A DNA stretch of 64,000 nt from Haloferula helveola (GTDB lineage Bacteria; Verrucomicrobiota; Verrucomicrobiia; Verrucomicrobiales; Akkermansiaceae), in NCBI RefSeq assembly GCF_037076345.1, contig NZ_AP024702.1:1116001-1180000 (forward strand). Reading direction: 5' to 3'. Positions 27,190 through 37,400 of this stretch are shown one piece after another. Both the position numbers and the translations under genes were made by a program. Below the pieces are notes generated by a model, which was not told the origin of the DNA, did no database searches, and saw only the letters and a list, made by a program, of their open reading frames with translations. Positions within the stretch are counted from its first letter, which is position 1. Each line of letters starts with the position of its first letter.

Positions 27190-30100
27190 ATGTCCGCAAA
27201 ACGATCCAAGCAATTCGTTCTCCGTGCATCCCTATTCGGATGCGTCGCCTTCCTCGCCCCCGCAATGGCTTACGCCGCGAACTTTGTCGTGAGCTCGACC
27301 TCGGACAGTGGCGGCGGCTCGCTGCGTTCTGCGATCATGGGGGCCAATGCCAACCCCGGCCTGGACACCATTTCCTTCAACATCCCGGGTGGCGGGGTAC
27401 ACACGATCAACCTGCTTGCCCCACTGCCGCTCTGCGACGATCCCGTGATCATCGACGGCACCACCCAACCCGGATTCAGCACGGCCACGCGGTTGCCACG
27501 CGTGGTGCTGAATGGCGCCGGAGCCGGCGCTCTCACCGACGGTCTGGTGCTACAGGGCGGCGCCAGCACGGTGCGGGCGCTGGCCATCAATCAGTTCGAC
27601 AACCACGGCATCGTCCTGGCGCTCAACGGCGGCAACACGCTCGAGGGCAACTTCATCGGAACGAATGCGGATGGCACCGCGGCCATGCCCAATGGCGGCA
27701 CCGGCGTGTTCGTGCTCGATTGTTCCAGCAACACCATCGGCGGCAGCACAACCGCTGCGCGCAACGTCATCTCGGGCAACAGCGTGGGGATCGCCCTCAT
27801 TGCCGTGGAAAACACATCGGCCGGCAACGTCATCCGGGGCAATCACGTCGGCACGAATGCCGCCGGCACCTCCGCGTTGGGCAACACCAGCCATGGCATC
27901 GTCATCCAGGGCGGCCCCAACACCACGATTGGCGGAACGACCACGGGCGCGCGCAACGTCATCTCCGGCAACGGCGCCAACGGCGTGTTGGTTACCGGAG
28001 CGGTCTCGGGAGGCACGCTGGTGCAGGGCAACTACATCGGCACCAATGCCGCCGGCACGGCCGCGCTGGGCAACGGTGGCACCGGCCTGAATTTCTCGGT
28101 TGCCCCCGACAATACGATCGGCGGCACGGCGGCCGGCGCGCGGAATGTGATCTCCGGCAACGCCGATGATGGTGTGGACCTGTTCGACACGACGGGCAAC
28201 GTCATCCAAGGCAACTACATCGGCCTCAATGCGGCCGGCACAGGCGCGCTGGGCAATCAGGATGCGGGCGTGTCACTGAGCAATTCTCCGGGCACCGTCA
28301 TCGGCGGCACCACGGCCGCGGCACGGAACGTGATTTCCGGCAACGGTCAGACCGGCACCGCGAGCGGCCAGGGCATCACGATCTCCGGGGTCTCCGGAGG
28401 CAACAATCTGGTGCAGGGCAACTACATCGGCACCGATGCCGCCGGCAACACGGCGGTCGGCAACTTCGGCGATGGAATCGCGATCGCGGAGGCCCCGGGC
28501 AACGTCATCGGTGGCACAGCCGCCGGCGCCGGAAACCTGATCTCGGGCAATGGCGACGACGGCATCCAGATCTTTCTCGGTGCCAGCGGCACGCTGGTGC
28601 AGGGCAACCGCATCGGTCCCAATGCCACCGGCACGGCCCCGTTGTACAACCTCGATGACGGGATCGCGGTGCTCAGCTCGAACAATACGATCGGCGGCAC
28701 CGAGGCCGGCGCTCGCAACGTGATTTCCGGCAACGGCGATGCCGGCATCCTGCTTGAAACACCCGGGAGCGGCAATGTGGTGCAGGGCAACTACATCGGC
28801 ACCAACTTGGCCGGCACGGCGCCGGTCTGGAATCTCGGCAGCGGCGTCTTCATCCTTCAATCCCCCGACAACACCATCGGCGGCACCGACTCCGCGGCAC
28901 GCAACATCATCTCCGGAAACGGTGAGGAAGGCGTCGCGATTTCCGGCGCCGACGACAACCGGATCCAAGGCAACTTCATCGGTCCCGATGTCAACGGTGC
29001 CCCGATCGGGAACTTCTACGACGGCATGTTCATTCTCAATGGCAACGACAACACCATCGGGGGCGCCGCACCCGGCGCTGCCAACCGGATTGCCTTCAAT
29101 GGCGACCGGGGCATCATTGTGGCCGGCACCTCGCAGGGCAACCCGATCCGCGCCAATTCGATTCACTCCAACAGCTCCATCGGCATCGATCTGAATTTCG
29201 ACGGCATCACGCCGAACGACGCGAACGACCCCGACGCCGGTCCGCACAACCTGCAGAACTACCCGCTCCTGAGCGGCGCCGGCTACGACAGCGGGAGCAA
29301 CACGGCCACCTTTTCCTATCGGGTCCCCTCTTCCGCGGCGAATTCGGCGTACCCGCTGCGGGTCGAGTTCTTTCTGGCCGATGGTGGGGGTGAGGGCCGG
29401 ACTTCTCTCGGTGCCGACACCTTCACGTCAGGCGATTTCGGCAGCGGGCTGCAGCGGACAACGGTCGCCAACCCACCCGTAGCATTGGCGGTGAACGACC
29501 TTGTCGTCGCCACCGCGACCGATGCCAACGGCAACACCAGCGAGTTCTCCGCCCCGATCGCCGTCGGAGCCCAAACCCCGCCTCTTGCCATTTCCGGCTT
29601 CCTTCCCTCCAGCGGCCTCGTCGGGAGCAGCGTCACCATCCATGGCGCGAAGTTCACCGGCACCACCTCCGTCACCGTCAACGGCGTCGCCGCGGGTTTT
29701 GTTGTCGAGACCGACAATCGCATCGTGGTCACCATCCCGGCCGGTGCGAGTACCGGACCGATCAAGGTCACCACCGGCACCGGCATGACCACGAGCAACA
29801 CCAGCTTCACGGTCCTGGTCGACAGCGACACCGACGGCATGCCGAACGAATTCGAACAGCTCTATTTCGGCGGCCCCACCGCAGGCGACCCGAATCTCGA
29901 CACCGACAAGGATGGCCAAACCAACCTCGAGGAGTATCAAGCCGGCACCGACCCCACGGATCCGAACAGCGTCCTGCGCATCAAGGAAATCCGACGCGAA
30001 GGAAACAGCATCGTCCTGGTGTTCGAAGCTGTGGCCGGAAAACGCTACCGGGTTAAAGCCGGCGCCGACCTTTCGTCCGGCTTCCCGATCTCGCTTGGCA

Positions 30101-30198
30101 TCATACCGGCCTCCGAGACCGATCAAACGTGGAACGTGACCGAAGGCGACGTCTCATCCAACCCGCTTCGGTTCTACGTCGTGGAGTTGCTCTACTGA
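27190..30198 (+). CDS. secreted right-handed beta-helix protein with IPT/TIG and TSP3-like domains
   Basis: The 1002-residue protein has a signal peptide (about 1-30, ending AYAA). Residues about 35-680 form a beta-helix built from roughly eight repeats of about 63 residues (NTIGGT, ARNVISGNG and VQGNYIGTNAAGT are the recurring cores). An IPT/TIG-like immunoglobulin fold (about 795-875) and one calcium-binding TSP3-like stretch (DSDTDGMPNEFEQLYF, LDTDKDGQTNLEEYQAGTD) follow. A roughly 75-residue beta-rich C-terminus ends LRFYVVELLY. Parallel beta-helix repeats suggest glycan binding or lyase activity, but no catalytic residues are evident, so a surface adhesin is equally possible. Confidence 0.85.
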   Translation: MSAKRSKQFVLRASLFGCVAFLAPAMAYAANFVVSSTSDSGGGSLRSAIMGANANPGLDTISFNIPGGGVHTINLLAPLPLCDDPVIIDGTTQPGFSTATRLPRVVLNGAGAGALTDGLVLQGGASTVRALAINQFDNHGIVLALNGGNTLEGNFIGTNADGTAAMPNGGTGVFVLDCSSNTIGGSTTAARNVISGNSVGIALIAVENTSAGNVIRGNHVGTNAAGTSALGNTSHGIVIQGGPNTTIGGTTTGARNVISGNGANGVLVTGAVSGGTLVQGNYIGTNAAGTAALGNGGTGLNFSVAPDNTIGGTAAGARNVISGNADDGVDLFDTTGNVIQGNYIGLNAAGTGALGNQDAGVSLSNSPGTVIGGTTAAARNVISGNGQTGTASGQGITISGVSGGNNLVQGNYIGTDAAGNTAVGNFGDGIAIAEAPGNVIGGTAAGAGNLISGNGDDGIQIFLGASGTLVQGNRIGPNATGTAPLYNLDDGIAVLSSNNTIGGTEAGARNVISGNGDAGILLETPGSGNVVQGNYIGTNLAGTAPVWNLGSGVFILQSPDNTIGGTDSAARNIISGNGEEGVAISGADDNRIQGNFIGPDVNGAPIGNFYDGMFILNGNDNTIGGAAPGAANRIAFNGDRGIIVAGTSQGNPIRANSIHSNSSIGIDLNFDGITPNDANDPDAGPHNLQNYPLLSGAGYDSGSNTATFSYRVPSSAANSAYPLRVEFFLADGGGEGRTSLGADTFTSGDFGSGLQRTTVANPPVALAVNDLVVATATDANGNTSEFSAPIAVGAQTPPLAISGFLPSSGLVGSSVTIHGAKFTGTTSVTVNGVAAGFVVETDNRIVVTIPAGASTGPIKVTTGTGMTTSNTSFTVLVDSDTDGMPNEFEQLYFGGPTAGDPNLDTDKDGQTNLEEYQAGTDPTDPNSVLRIKEIRREGNSIVLVFEAVAGKRYRVKAGADLSSGFPISLGIIPASETDQTWNVTEGDVSSNPLRFYVVELLY
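27730..29110 (+). repeat. about eight tandem coding repeats of roughly 189 bp
   Basis: NTIGG-type cores recur at about 27730, 27919, 28111, 28294, 28501, 28684, 28870 and 29050, with spacings of 180-207 bp. The DNA is similar enough between units (for example GTGCAGGGCAACTACATCGG in several) to allow slippage or recombination and change of repeat number. Confidence 0.85.
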
Positions 30199-30319
30199 GA
30201 TGGGAGCGGCCCGTCGCTGTGCGAGTCACCGCTCACAAGATTCGTCAAAAACCCCGACACCTCAGAATCGGAGGCACGCCAAGAAAGACTGCAACCCTTC
30301 CCGCCCTGCACTCCGTGCT

Positions 30320-31675
30320 TCAAACAAAGCCCCAGAGCAAGAGCGCCATACCGAGGCCGACCACGGAGATGATGGTCTCGGCGACCGTCCACGACTTGAG
30401 GGTCTGTTTCTCGGTCAGTTGCAGGTAGCGGCTGATCATCCAGAAGCCGCTGTCGTTCACATGGGAAGCGGTCGTGGCACCGGCGGCAATCGCCGCCACC
30501 AGCAGGGCGAGGCGCATCGGGCTGAGGTCGGCATTCTCGACGAGCGGCGCCATCAGGGCGGCCCCGGCGGTCATCGCCACCGTCGCCGATCCCTGACTCA
30601 CCCGAATCACCGCCGTGAGCAACCACGCGAGTGCGACGTAGCCGATCGGCAGCGCGGACATGCTTTCGGCCAACTTGCGGCCGGCACCGCTGTCGACGAG
30701 GATTTGCTTGAAGACACCCCCCGCCCCGGTGACGAGAATGATGATGCCCGCCGGGCCGAGCGCCTTGGTCGCCATCTCCTGGATCGCCTGGCGGTTTGCT
30801 TTCATCCGGAAAGTCATCACCGCCATCGAGGCGAGCGTCGACAGCACCAAGGCTACAATCGGATGACCGACGAAGGCGAGCGCCGCATGCCACGCTCCGC
30901 GGTTCTCGCTCCCGAGCTTCAGGTCCGCCAAGGACGCCGCGAGGATCAGCGCGATCGGTGCAAGGATCAGCGTCAGGGTGATCCACGCCATCGTTCGATC
31001 CGCGGGCGCTTCCTCTTCGTCCTCGATCGGCTCCGGAACTCCGAGCTTTAGACGTGGCACGATCCACTTCGCAAACAGGGGACCCGCCAGGATCGCACCC
31101 GGCAACCCGCAGACGATGCCCGCGAGGATCACCGGCCCCAATGAAACGCCAAGATACTCGGCCACGATGATCGGCCCCGGAGTCGGCGGCACGAACGAGT
31201 GGGTCACCGCCAATCCCGCCAGCAGCGGCAGGCCGAAATAGAAAGCCGGTTTGCGCTGGCTGCGCGCGAGGGCGAACAACAGCGGGCACAGGATCACCAA
31301 CGCGGTGTCGAGAAACACCGGAATCGAGATAAGAAAGCCCGCGACCATCAACGCCCACGGCGCCCCTTTCGGTCCGGTCAGGCGGATCATCCAGTTCGCC
31401 AGCGCGCGGGCCCCGCCCGAGTGCTCAAGCATCGCTCCGAAGACCGCACCGAGGCCGACCAAGGTCGCCACCAGCCCCAGCGCGCCGCCCATACCGCCGA
31501 CGATCGAAGCCGGGATCTCATCGACCGGCATGCCCACCGCAACGGCGAACACCAGACTCGAGACCAGCAGCGCGACGAAGGCCTGCCAGCGAAGCCAAAG
31601 GATCAGCACCAGCAGCAGGCCGATCGCTCCGGCAACGGCGATCAGCGGGTGATCGGAAAGCAGCACGGCCGTCAT
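30320..31675 (-). CDS. GntP-family gluconate/sugar-acid:H+ symporter
   Basis: The 451-residue integral membrane protein has about 12 hydrophobic segments and GntP-family motifs (LVGLGAVFGAMLEHSGGA, then HSFVPPTPGPIIVAEYLG, then HVNDSGFWMISRY). It imports gluconate or a related sugar acid. Its ATG shares one base with the stop of the SDR gene, so it is the last gene of a three-gene operon with two dehydrogenases. That context suggests uptake and oxidation of an aldonate, idonate or ketogluconate; the exact substrate is not determined. Confidence 0.92.
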   Translation of the reverse strand: MTAVLLSDHPLIAVAGAIGLLLVLILWLRWQAFVALLVSSLVFAVAVGMPVDEIPASIVGGMGGALGLVATLVGLGAVFGAMLEHSGGARALANWMIRLTGPKGAPWALMVAGFLISIPVFLDTALVILCPLLFALARSQRKPAFYFGLPLLAGLAVTHSFVPPTPGPIIVAEYLGVSLGPVILAGIVCGLPGAILAGPLFAKWIVPRLKLGVPEPIEDEEEAPADRTMAWITLTLILAPIALILAASLADLKLGSENRGAWHAALAFVGHPIVALVLSTLASMAVMTFRMKANRQAIQEMATKALGPAGIIILVTGAGGVFKQILVDSGAGRKLAESMSALPIGYVALAWLLTAVIRVSQGSATVAMTAGAALMAPLVENADLSPMRLALLVAAIAAGATTASHVNDSGFWMISRYLQLTEKQTLKSWTVAETIISVVGLGMALLLWGFV

Positions 31676-32484
31676 CAGGAATCGGCCTTTGTTGGGTTTG
31701 CACCGCGTGCCGGCACGGCCTGGACCGCGCCGACGGAAATCCCGCCGTCCACCAGCAGGGTCTGCCCGGTCACGTAGGCGCTCGCATCACTGGCAAGGAA
31801 AACGAGGGCGCCATCGAGATCACCCGGCGCACCGGGGCGCTTCAGCGGGATCTTCTCGGTCAGATACTCGACCCACGTTTCGTCCTCATACATCACCGCG
31901 TTCTGGGCCGTTTTGAACCACCCGGGCGCCAGACAATTCACCGTAACGCCGTACTTCCCCCAGTCGTCGGCCAGGCTCATCGTCAATTGCTTCACTCCAC
32001 CCCGGCTCGCGCCGTAGGGACCGAGTCCGGCGTAGCCGCTCACGCAGGTCACGGAGCCGATGTTGATGATCCGCCCGTAAGCATGCCCGACCATCCGCCG
32101 CGCGCAGGCCTGGGCCACGAAGAAGACGCCACGCAGGTTGGTATCGAGCACCGTGTTCCAGTCGTCCCACGTGACGTCCAAGGCCGGCTTGCGCACGTTG
32201 CAACCGGCGTTGTTCACGAGAATGTCAATCTTTCCCGCTGCGCTCCACGCAGCTTCCATCGCCGACTCGATGCTTGCCTGCTCGCGCACTTCGAGCTCCA
32301 CCGGCCAGGCACGACGGCCGAGGGCCCCGACTTCCGAAACCGTGTCCTTGAGATCGTCCGCATTACGTGCCGTCACCACCACGTCCGCTCCGGCCCGCGC
32401 CAGTGCCAATGCAAAACCCTTTCCCAGCCCGCGACTCGCTCCCGTCACGAGTGCCACCTTGCCTGTCAGATCGAATCCACTCAT
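31675..32484 (-). CDS. SDR-family oxidoreductase (gluconate 5-dehydrogenase-like), YxxxR variant
   Basis: The 269-residue short-chain dehydrogenase has the cofactor motif TGASRGLGKG near residue 15, NNAG, the catalytic Ser144 region (INIGSV) and Tyr157. The usual Lys four residues later is Arg161 (PYGASRGGVKQL). Other landmarks (GVTVNCLAPGWFKT) match gluconate 5-dehydrogenase-type SDRs. The Lys-to-Arg change hits a residue that normally lowers the Tyr pKa, so activity may be altered. It lies 3 bp after the zinc dehydrogenase gene and overlaps the GntP gene by one base, so the three are co-transcribed. Confidence 0.88.
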   Translation of the reverse strand: MSGFDLTGKVALVTGASRGLGKGFALALARAGADVVVTARNADDLKDTVSEVGALGRRAWPVELEVREQASIESAMEAAWSAAGKIDILVNNAGCNVRKPALDVTWDDWNTVLDTNLRGVFFVAQACARRMVGHAYGRIINIGSVTCVSGYAGLGPYGASRGGVKQLTMSLADDWGKYGVTVNCLAPGWFKTAQNAVMYEDETWVEYLTEKIPLKRPGAPGDLDGALVFLASDASAYVTGQTLLVDGGISVGAVQAVPARGANPTKADS

Positions 32485-32487
32485 CGC

Positions 32488-33504
32488 TCAGTCTTCCTCT
32501 CCTCGCGCAGGCGCGATCAGCACTTTCAATGCGCCCTTGCGCGCAGCTTCTGCGAATGCCTCGACGCCTGTCTCGATCGGATGCACTCCGGAAACCAAGG
32601 GCCGCACCCGAATCGAACCATCAGCGATCGCCGCCAGCGCTTCGGGGTACTCGCCGGCAATCGCGCAGCTTCCGAGCACATCGAGCTCGCGCGTCACCAC
32701 TGCCTGCAACGGCAGCGGCACCTCTGGCGACAGGTTTCCGACCAGCACCACGCGACCTCCCTTCCTCACCGACTTCACGGCCAGTCCGACCGTGAGCCCC
32801 ACGCCGACCACTTCGAAGGCCACATCAAAATCGCTCTCTTGAAGCGCATCCGGCGGCGACGCCCCGTCCGCGCCCAGCTCGATGGCCAGCGCCAGGCGAT
32901 CCGCATCCAGATCCACCGCCACCACCCGCTCGGCCCCCGCCCGCTTCGACGCTTGGACCACAAGCAAGCCGATCAATCCGGCACCCACGACCAGCACGGA
33001 CTTTCCGGTGAGGCCACCCGCACGCTTCGCCGCGTGCAGCGCCACACCCACCGGCTCGGCGAAAGCGGCATCGGCAAAGGACAGCCCGTCCGGCAGGCGA
33101 TGCACGATCCGCTCCGGGACCACCACATACTCGGCAAAGGCACCGTCACGATGAAACTCGCCGCACGACACGCCAACCACCTGACGTCGGTCGCAAAGGT
33201 TCACGCGGCCCTCCCGGCAGAAGCCGCACTCGCCGCACCACACGGTCGAGTCGAAGGTCACCCGCTCACCCTGTTTCCAATCACCGGCTCCCTCGCCAAC
33301 TCCATCCACCACCCCGCTTGCCTCGTGACCCATGATCACCGGCGGGATGCGCCGGCCGCTGCTGCCGTCCATCCCGTGCAGATCACTGCCACAAATCCCG
33401 CAGGCCCTCACCGCGATCCGCAGCTCGCCCGGGCCGGGCTCGGGAACCGGCCGCTCGACGACCTCCAGCCGCGACGCCGCCACCAACTCAAGGGCTTTCA
33501 TCAT
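32488..33504 (-). CDS. zinc-dependent medium-chain dehydrogenase (sorbitol/L-idonate dehydrogenase-like)
   Basis: The start at ATG 33504 (or 33501) follows a GGAGG about 13 bases upstream; the frame is open to 33564 but lacks similarity there. The 338-residue enzyme has CGICGSDLHG and GHEASG around the catalytic zinc, the structural zinc lobe CGECGFCREGRVNLC, and the NAD(P)-binding GAGLIG loop. The class includes L-idonate 5-dehydrogenase, sorbitol dehydrogenase and threonine dehydrogenase. As first gene of the operon with the SDR and GntP genes it probably oxidises a polyol or aldonate. Confidence 0.9.
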   Translation of the reverse strand: MMKALELVAASRLEVVERPVPEPGPGELRIAVRACGICGSDLHGMDGSSGRRIPPVIMGHEASGVVDGVGEGAGDWKQGERVTFDSTVWCGECGFCREGRVNLCDRRQVVGVSCGEFHRDGAFAEYVVVPERIVHRLPDGLSFADAAFAEPVGVALHAAKRAGGLTGKSVLVVGAGLIGLLVVQASKRAGAERVVAVDLDADRLALAIELGADGASPPDALQESDFDVAFEVVGVGLTVGLAVKSVRKGGRVVLVGNLSPEVPLPLQAVVTRELDVLGSCAIAGEYPEALAAIADGSIRVRPLVSGVHPIETGVEAFAEAARKGALKVLIAPARGEED

Positions 33505-33622
33505 CGTCGGAGGCTCACCTCCACGCAGGACCGCGGCAAGACGGAAGGACGTGGCGCATGACATGCAGTGTTCCCTTCAACGCGCTCCCCGAAAGCAGGA
33601 GCTTGAGCGGAGCTGGCCCGTT

Positions 33623-33844
33623 CTACTCATCAATCCAGAAAACCTCTTCGACGCTCTTTCCGAACAACTGCGCAATTCTCAACGCGAGTGTCAGCGACGG
33701 CGTATATCCTTCCGCCTCCAGAGCCACGATGGTTTGCCGGGTCACTCCGACGTGATCCGCCAAAAACTGCTGGGTCATCCCCTCTTCGGATGCACGGAAC
33801 TCCTTGATTCGATTTCTGATTCCCGGTTCCAGCTTACGAGGCAT
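33623..33844 (-). CDS. small XRE/Cro-type HTH regulator
   Basis: The 73-residue protein is one helix-turn-helix domain: EEGMTQQFLADHVGVTRQTIVALEAEGYTP is split over helices 2-3, and the C-terminus VEEVFWIDE is typical of YozG-like mini-regulators. Its start overlaps the end of the upstream membrane-protein gene by 11 bases, so the two are translationally coupled. Such pairs with small membrane proteins are common. The inverted repeat at 34284-34327 upstream of the pair is the obvious candidate operator, suggesting autoregulation. Confidence 0.9.
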   Translation of the reverse strand: MPRKLEPGIRNRIKEFRASEEGMTQQFLADHVGVTRQTIVALEAEGYTPSLTLALRIAQLFGKSVEEVFWIDE

Positions 33845-34280
33845 GGGCTTGCCTCCTGTAAAGAATGACGCCCGTCAGACCCTTGGCTCCGAAAAACAGT
33901 GCGAATTGGCTCCAGATCAACCAGTTGATCGTTGATTTGGGAACAAACCCGCCGTTCTCACCATTCCGTGGCCAGAGAACGATCACGATCATCGCCAGAA
34001 GCAAGACCCACCACGCGAACTCAAGCCCACGGCGAGTTGCCAGTCGCTCGATTTCCCGATCCCGCTCATCCATGATCGTCCTCGTGGTTCGGCTCCTTAG
34101 AAAAAAGAAACTGCACGCCACACCCCCCAGCAATACGAAACCTGCCGAAGCCCCATGGCCAAGGAACGGGATCAGGAAAAGGGTAACTACGATTGCAGTC
34201 ATGGAGATCAACAACTCCAACCACGCCACCTTCTCCATCGCTGCTTTGCTATCAATGCCAGTCGGATGGTCCGCGTTCAT
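33834..34280 (-). CDS. small four-helix membrane protein, DUF2178-like, paired with HTH regulator
   Basis: ATG 34280 (MNADHPTG) is preferred over ATG 34298, which would place the left arm of the upstream inverted repeat inside the coding region. The 148-residue product has about four membrane helices (roughly 18-38, 44-61, 88-105 and 122-140) with a cytoplasmic loop MDERDREIERLATRRG, the feature shared with DUF2178-type proteins. Its function is unknown. It overlaps the HTH regulator gene at 33834-33844. The partner arrangement suggests the membrane protein modulates, or is controlled by, the regulator. Confidence 0.75.
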   Translation of the reverse strand: MNADHPTGIDSKAAMEKVAWLELLISMTAIVVTLFLIPFLGHGASAGFVLLGGVACSFFFLRSRTTRTIMDERDREIERLATRRGLEFAWWVLLLAMIVIVLWPRNGENGGFVPKSTINWLIWSQFALFFGAKGLTGVILYRRQAHAS

Positions 34281-34283
34281 CAG

Positions 34284-34327
34284 TGTAAAATAAACCATAC
34301 ATTAGACCATGTCTAGTTTATTTTACA
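34284..34327 (-). promoter_or_regulatory. perfect 12-bp inverted repeat with nested palindrome, probable operator/promoter
   Basis: TGTAAAATAAAC (34284-34295) and GTTTATTTTACA (34316-34327) are exact reverse complements. Between them TAGAC-CAT-GTCTA (34303-34315) is a second palindrome abutting the right arm. On the minus strand TAGACA and TATTTT are 17 bases apart and could be the -35 and -10 elements. The AT-rich block stands out from the GC-rich surroundings and lies just before ATG 34280. It is probably the autoregulatory site of the HTH protein. Confidence 0.7.
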
Positions 34328-34418
34328 TTTCTCGCCGGAATATCCCAACGCAGTCCGTCCATGACTTCGAACAGGGTGACTCCATCCCGGTTCGGGATCC
34401 ATGTCGCCAGCCCGCTCG

Positions 34419-37400
34419 TTACGGACTCGAAAGCCGCAGGAAATAGCGCCCGGCGGGTGGGATGAGAAGCCGCACCGTCATGCGACGGTAGCCCGGCTCT
34501 TCCGCCACGTCCGTGACGACCTCGTAGTCCACCCCGGACACGAGTGATCCCCAGCCGGTCAACCCTCCGCTGCCCTGCAGGAGATAGTCGGTTCCGAGTT
34601 CGAAACCATTCATGTAGCGCCACGTGTAAAGCGAATCCCCTACCGGTTGGGCGGGCAACATCGCGAAGATCGGCTGGTTCGGGGTCACGGGATCCAGCGG
34701 ATCACCGCCGGTGAGCAACTCGAAAAACTCACTCACTCCGTCCTTATCCCCATCTCCTCCCGCGGTGGCCCCGCTGAGGTTGAAAAAATCCTCCCACGTA
34801 TCCGGCAGTCCGTTCGCATTGGCATCCTCGTTCGCCACGTCGGTCACGTTCACCGTCACATCGGTCGTCACGCTCATCGGATTCGGCGCGAAATTGTCGG
34901 AAGCGGTGACCTGAAGAATGTAGGACGCCAACTCTTCATGGTCGAGCCAACCGGTCACCGCGATTTCGCCGGTGAGCGAGTCGATCGTGAAGAACTCGTC
35001 GGGATTCCCTCCGGTGATCGCATAGGTCAGGTTCGCCTGGTCGCTGCCGCCGCTCCGCACATCCGGGTCGGTCGCGTCAGCCGTGCCGGCGAACGTGCCG
35101 ATCACACTGCCCTCCGTCACCGGAACATTCGTGATCCCACTGTGGGACGGCGGGACGTTGGCGTAGTTGTCGATCCACTCTTCCAACAACGCGATGCCCT
35201 CCTCGTCGAACCGGTTCGAGGCAAGCGGAGGCATCTGCGAGTAGCCGTTGAAGGTGCCGTTGATCGCGGTCCGCGCGTTGATCTTGTTCCAGATCGACGA
35301 GTTCGCCTTGTCGCCCGGACGAACGATGTGATCGGTCAGGTCGGGGGTACCTTCGCTCACAGGCTGACCGTAGAGCATGTGGGTCAGGTCGAGGCTCAAC
35401 TCCGGCCGACCGTCCCATGAGTCCGGTGCGCCGCCACCGGGCTGGTGGCAGTAGGCGCAGTTCACCGCGAGGTAGGACCGGACCCGCTCCTCGAGATTCA
35501 CACCTGACTCATCCGGCCGATAATGACGCGGCAGGCTTTCCGGATTCCCCGGGAATCCGCTCAGGTAACCGCCGTCGGAAAGCAGGGTCAGCAGGTTTCC
35601 GCTCTGGCCGTTGATGATGTCGTCCAGATTGAACTGGCGCGTGTTCGAACTCAGCGCATGTCCCGCGGTCGCCGTGTGGCAGGTCGAGCACTCCGCCCGC
35701 GACGGGATCTTCCACTCGAAACTCTGCGCGCCGCCCCCATCGTCGGTGAAGTTGATCGTGAACCCCTCGCCCTCCGTCGGCGACAAATTCGCCTCGGTGC
35801 CCGCCTCGTTCCAGCGGTAGGAAACCCCGTAGGAGCCCGCCGCATTGCGGACGAGGATGCGGGTCTCAAGCCGCTTCACGTTGGTGCCGGGGTTCTGCTG
35901 GTCGAGGTCGAATTCGAAATGCTTGATCCACACCATGCCCTCGGGGAACGACCATGGATCATCCTGTGAGTAGCCCATCGTGTCGGCCAGGTCCTTCATG
36001 ACAAACCACCGGCGCTTCTCGGCCCCGTCCGACCAGAAGGTCAGGTTCGGGGTGTAGGCCACGACTCCCGGGTTGGGAGAAAGGTCGGCAAGATCGGCGA
36101 AAACGCCAGTCTCCGACAGTGTGGCCGGATAACCTTCGTCGTCCGTGCCTCCTTGTTCAGTGATCCGCATCACGCGACCGCTCGGGCTGTGCTCGAGGAC
36201 GAAGATGTCCTTCGTGACGGGGTCGAGATTGAAATCGACGATGTCACCACCCCCGAGGCGCAAGTTGGTCAGTTCGGTCACCGTCCCGTCCCGCAGGACG
36301 CTCCAAATACGGCCCGAGCCGTAGTCACCACACACGTAGGAATCCGTGAGCTGGCCGAGTTCGCTGTCGCGATAGTAGATTCCTCCGGTCGCGCTGTTGT
36401 TTCCGTTCAGGTGTGGATAGGCGAACAGCGGAGCCTTGTGCGGGGTGGCGCCGGCCGGCATCGAGGCGTGCGAAACTCCTGGTGTCACGATATCGCCCTC
36501 GTAGTAGGACCAACCCGCGTTCTCCCCCTTCTTGAGAATGGTGAACTCCTCGCGGTCCGATTTCCCGACGTCCCCGATCCACGCCTCCGTCTCGCCGGTG
36601 CCATCCTCCTGATCGAGATGGAACTTGAACGGGTTGCGCAGGCCGAGAGCCCAGATCTCGGTGCGAACCGAAAGAAGCTGACCGGTGAGATCCTGGCCAT
36701 TGAAGTCACCGGACCAGCCTCCTCCGAAACTCGTGTGGATGAAGGGATTATCGGGCGGCACCCGGAAGTTCGGGTCCTGGCTGACGGCATCCGTAAATGG
36801 CGTGTTCGGACTGTTGGCCCCGTTCAGCGGACCCACCGCGATGGCATAGTAAGGATTCGGCTTCGGATGGGTGGAGGCCGGATCCACATCGATGCGCAGC
36901 ATGGAGCTGTAGAAATCCTTGGTGATCAGCTGGCCGTTCCGGTGAGGATCGCCCTGGTCACCTTCATCGCCGAAGCTGATGTAAAGATACCCGTCCGGGC
37001 CGAATTTCGCGTCGTTGATGCTGTGGTAGAGGTGCTGCTCCGCCATATTGATGAACGGATGCTCGGTCGCGAGGGCGGCGGCGTTCTCGCCCGCACTCAT
37101 TCCGTTCGCCACCGCATCCGCGATGTGGGCCGGGGAAAGGGTGAACCGGGACACGCGCAAGTCACAGGTGATCTCCGTGTTGCTCACCCCGTTCTTGTCG
37201 AGACCCGTAATCACCGAGGTGTCGAAAGTGCCTCCGTTCATCGGAAGCCGGCTACCATCACCCTGGTAGTTTACGATGAGATTCCCGCTCGTCATGAAGT
37301 CGGGATACGGCTCGATCGAGTAGATGCTCCGGCCCCGTGTGTAATTCGAGAGCGAGGAAACATCGAGTATCGCATGCTTGGTCGGACTCGCCGCGGTCGT

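Noticed and set aside
27730-29110. Possible CRISPR-like repeat array
   Set aside because: The repeats are 189-bp coding units in frame with beta-helix motifs; no short spacers or cas genes.
34318-34623. Minus-strand frame downstream of the giant gene with a possible short fragment
   Set aside because: It mostly overlaps the giant gene in another frame. The extra 34 codons have no recognised similarity, so no pseudogene is claimed.
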